NCBI RefSeq assembly: GCF_001586275.1
Contig: NZ_CP014545.1
Span: 3,126,501-3,190,500, forward strand
From: Sphingorhabdus sp. M41
Lineage (GTDB): Bacteria > Pseudomonadota > Alphaproteobacteria > Sphingomonadales > Sphingomonadaceae
Length of the DNA stretch: 64,000 nt
Direction: 5' to 3'
In this document: one piece after another, positions 62,857 through 64,000 of the stretch
Numbering within the stretch: position 1 is the stretch's first letter
How the letters are laid out: the number at the start of each line of letters is the position of its first letter
Notes under the pieces: generated by a model
The model's database searches: none
Seen by the model: only the letters and a program-made list of their open reading frames with translations
Told to the model about the DNA's origin: nothing
Translations under genes and position numbers: made by a program

Positions 62857-64000
62857 ATGCAAAAACAATCCCCGGACGCGTTGATCATCGGCGGAGGCCA
62901 TAACGGTCTGGTCTGCGCTTATTATCTTGCCCGCGCCGGCATGAAAGTCCGGATATTGGAAGCGCGCGACGTGATTGGCGGCGCAGCAGTGACCGAGGAA
63001 TTCCATCCGGGCTTCCGCAACAGCACGGCCAGCTACACGGTCTCGCTCTTGCAACCAAAAATAATTGCCGACATGGGTCTGGTGGAACGCGGCTACCGGG
63101 TGATCGAGCGTCCCAGAAGCAATTTCCTGCCGCTTGGCGATGGGAAATATTTGCTCGTCGGCGGCTCGCTGGAGGCAACGCAAAAGGAGATTGCGCGATT
63201 CTCCCCGGCCGACGCGGCGCGCCTGCCGGAATATTATGAGATGCTGGAATCGGCCGCAGCCATATTGCGCGATCTGGCACTGGAAATCCCGCCCAATGCC
63301 GGGGACGGAGCCCATGCCATGCTGGCGGGCATCAGGACCGCCCGTCGGTTCACCCGTCTTTCGGCGTTGGCACAACATAATATCCTCAAGCTGGTCACGC
63401 TGAGCGCACGCGAAATGCTCGACCAGTGGTTTGAAAGCGCGCCGATCAAGGCGGCATTCGGTTTTGACGCGATTGTCGGCAATTACGCCAGCCCCGATGC
63501 ACCGGGCAGCGCCTATGTCCTGCTCCATCATGTCTTTGGCGAGGTCAATGGCAAGCACGGCCAGTGGGGTCATGTGGTCGGCGGCATGGGCCGGATCACG
63601 CAGCTGATGGCAGACGCCTGCAAAGAAGCGGGTGTCGAGATCAGCCTCGAAACACCGGTGAAAAAGCTGCTGGTCGAGAAAGGAACGGTCGTCGGCATTT
63701 CCACCGTGGACGGCGAACAGATTCACGCACGGAAGATCATCGCCAATGTCGGGCCAAAGCTGCTCTACGAGCAGCTGATTGATCCTTCCGACCTGCCCGC
63801 TGATTTCCGCAGCATGATCGCCGGCTATCAATGCGGCTCCGGCAGCTTCCGGATGAATCTGGCGCTGGGCGGCCTGCCCGATTTCAAAGACCTTTCGGGG
63901 ACCGGGGATCATCTGAAATCCGGGATCATCATGGCGCCCTCGCTCGACTATATGGACCGGGCCTATCAGGACGCGCGTCGATACGGCTGGTCGCGCAAAC
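62857..64000 (+). CDS. FAD-dependent oxidoreductase, phytoene-desaturase-like, 3' end outside window
   Basis: The first about 381 residues of an FAD-dependent amine oxidase/phytoene dehydrogenase-like enzyme. The dinucleotide-binding start ALIIGGGHNGLVCAYYLARA is followed by ARDVIGGAAVTEEFHPGF, and a second FAD contact VVGGMGRITQLMADACKEAG appears later. Homologues (PYROXD2-like, COG1233) are usually about 520 residues; the frame remains open at the right edge. Substrate unknown; a carotenoid desaturase is less likely because the N-terminus is of the PYROXD2 type. Confidence 0.9.
   Translation, partial: MQKQSPDALIIGGGHNGLVCAYYLARAGMKVRILEARDVIGGAAVTEEFHPGFRNSTASYTVSLLQPKIIADMGLVERGYRVIERPRSNFLPLGDGKYLLVGGSLEATQKEIARFSPADAARLPEYYEMLESAAAILRDLALEIPPNAGDGAHAMLAGIRTARRFTRLSALAQHNILKLVTLSAREMLDQWFESAPIKAAFGFDAIVGNYASPDAPGSAYVLLHHVFGEVNGKHGQWGHVVGGMGRITQLMADACKEAGVEISLETPVKKLLVEKGTVVGISTVDGEQIHARKIIANVGPKLLYEQLIDPSDLPADFRSMIAGYQCGSGSFRMNLALGGLPDFKDLSGTGDHLKSGIIMAPSLDYMDRAYQDARRYGWSRK

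Noticed and set aside
62698-63912. 404-codon minus-strand open frame opposite the FAD oxidoreductase
   Set aside because: The plus frame from 62857 carries an unambiguous FAD-binding motif, so the minus frame is a shadow.

Overview
The window is 64 kb of ordinary chromosomal DNA from a sphingomonad-like alphaproteobacterium. The best guess is Sphingomonadales, near Sphingopyxis/Sphingorhabdus/Parasphingorhabdus; the genus is an inference from protein flavour, not a measurement. Reasons: ubiquinone genes (UbiG, Coq7), a DUF4167 protein (an alphaproteobacterial family), an Rrf2-SUF operon, the dsbB-ctpA-envC-rlmH-rsfS-nadD-proA block, GC near 60% in most genes, and many copies of palindromic elements of the kind scattered through sphingomonad genomes. 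I see no tRNA, rRNA, CRISPR array, prophage or transposase.

Layout. 1-9 kb: VOC protein (cut by the left edge), GST, GNAT, ubiG, lysC, a nitronate monooxygenase, a pair of membrane PH-domain proteins, and a secreted DUF885 protein followed by a low-GC small secreted protein. 9-16.3 kb (minus strand): a tightly packed run proA-nadD-rsfS-rlmH-envC-ctpA-dsbB-coq7. 16.5-18.2 kb: an active M23 peptidase overlapping a bactofilin, behind a dense cluster of GANTC sites. 18.2-21.1 kb: comM, a ClpP-fold-like exported protein and a PGPGW-type membrane protein. 21.4-26.7 kb: rpmH-rnpA-yidD-yidC-engB, then a GST and dapE. 26.7-34.1 kb: smr/mltA/tim44 diverging from secB-murJ-trpS-murA. 34.2-37.0 kb: an accessory catabolic-looking operon (SnoaL-like, ABM monooxygenase, cytochrome P450, SDR). 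37.1-43 kb: small envelope proteins, GNAT, RarD, pyrC, ygfZ, DUF4167. 43.1-46.2 kb: hisS-prfA-prmC. 46.4-49.2 kb: M61 peptidase, ppa and a small lipoprotein. 49.6-52.8 kb: sucC, etfB, etfA. 53.1-59.7 kb (minus): the complete SUF operon rrf2-sufB-orf-sufC-sufD-sufS-sufT-sufA. 59.8-64 kb: an AraC regulator, a second DUF885 protein and the start of an FAD-dependent phytoene-desaturase-like oxidoreductase cut by the right edge.

How it works together. Most genes are housekeeping: iron-sulfur assembly, ribosome maturation (L34, RnpA, RlmH, RsfS, PrfA/PrmC), membrane-protein insertion and export (YidC, YidD, SecB, EngB), peptidoglycan metabolism (MurA, MurJ, MltA, EnvC, M23, CtpA, DapE) and central metabolism (SucC, EtfAB, LysC, ProA, PyrC, NadD). 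The P450/ABM/SnoaL/SDR operon is the one clearly accessory pathway.

Most notable: palindromic repeat elements sit in frame INSIDE three genes of the SUF operon (sufC, sufS, sufT), further elements fill its intergenic spacers, and a low-GC four-helix membrane protein of unknown function sits between sufB and sufC. Regulatory signals readable by eye include an IscR-like operator over the SUF promoter, a MerR/LiuR-like palindrome exactly in the spacer of the etfBA promoter, a probable leaderless promoter for a 73-residue membrane protein, and a terminator-like hairpin in the rpmH leader.
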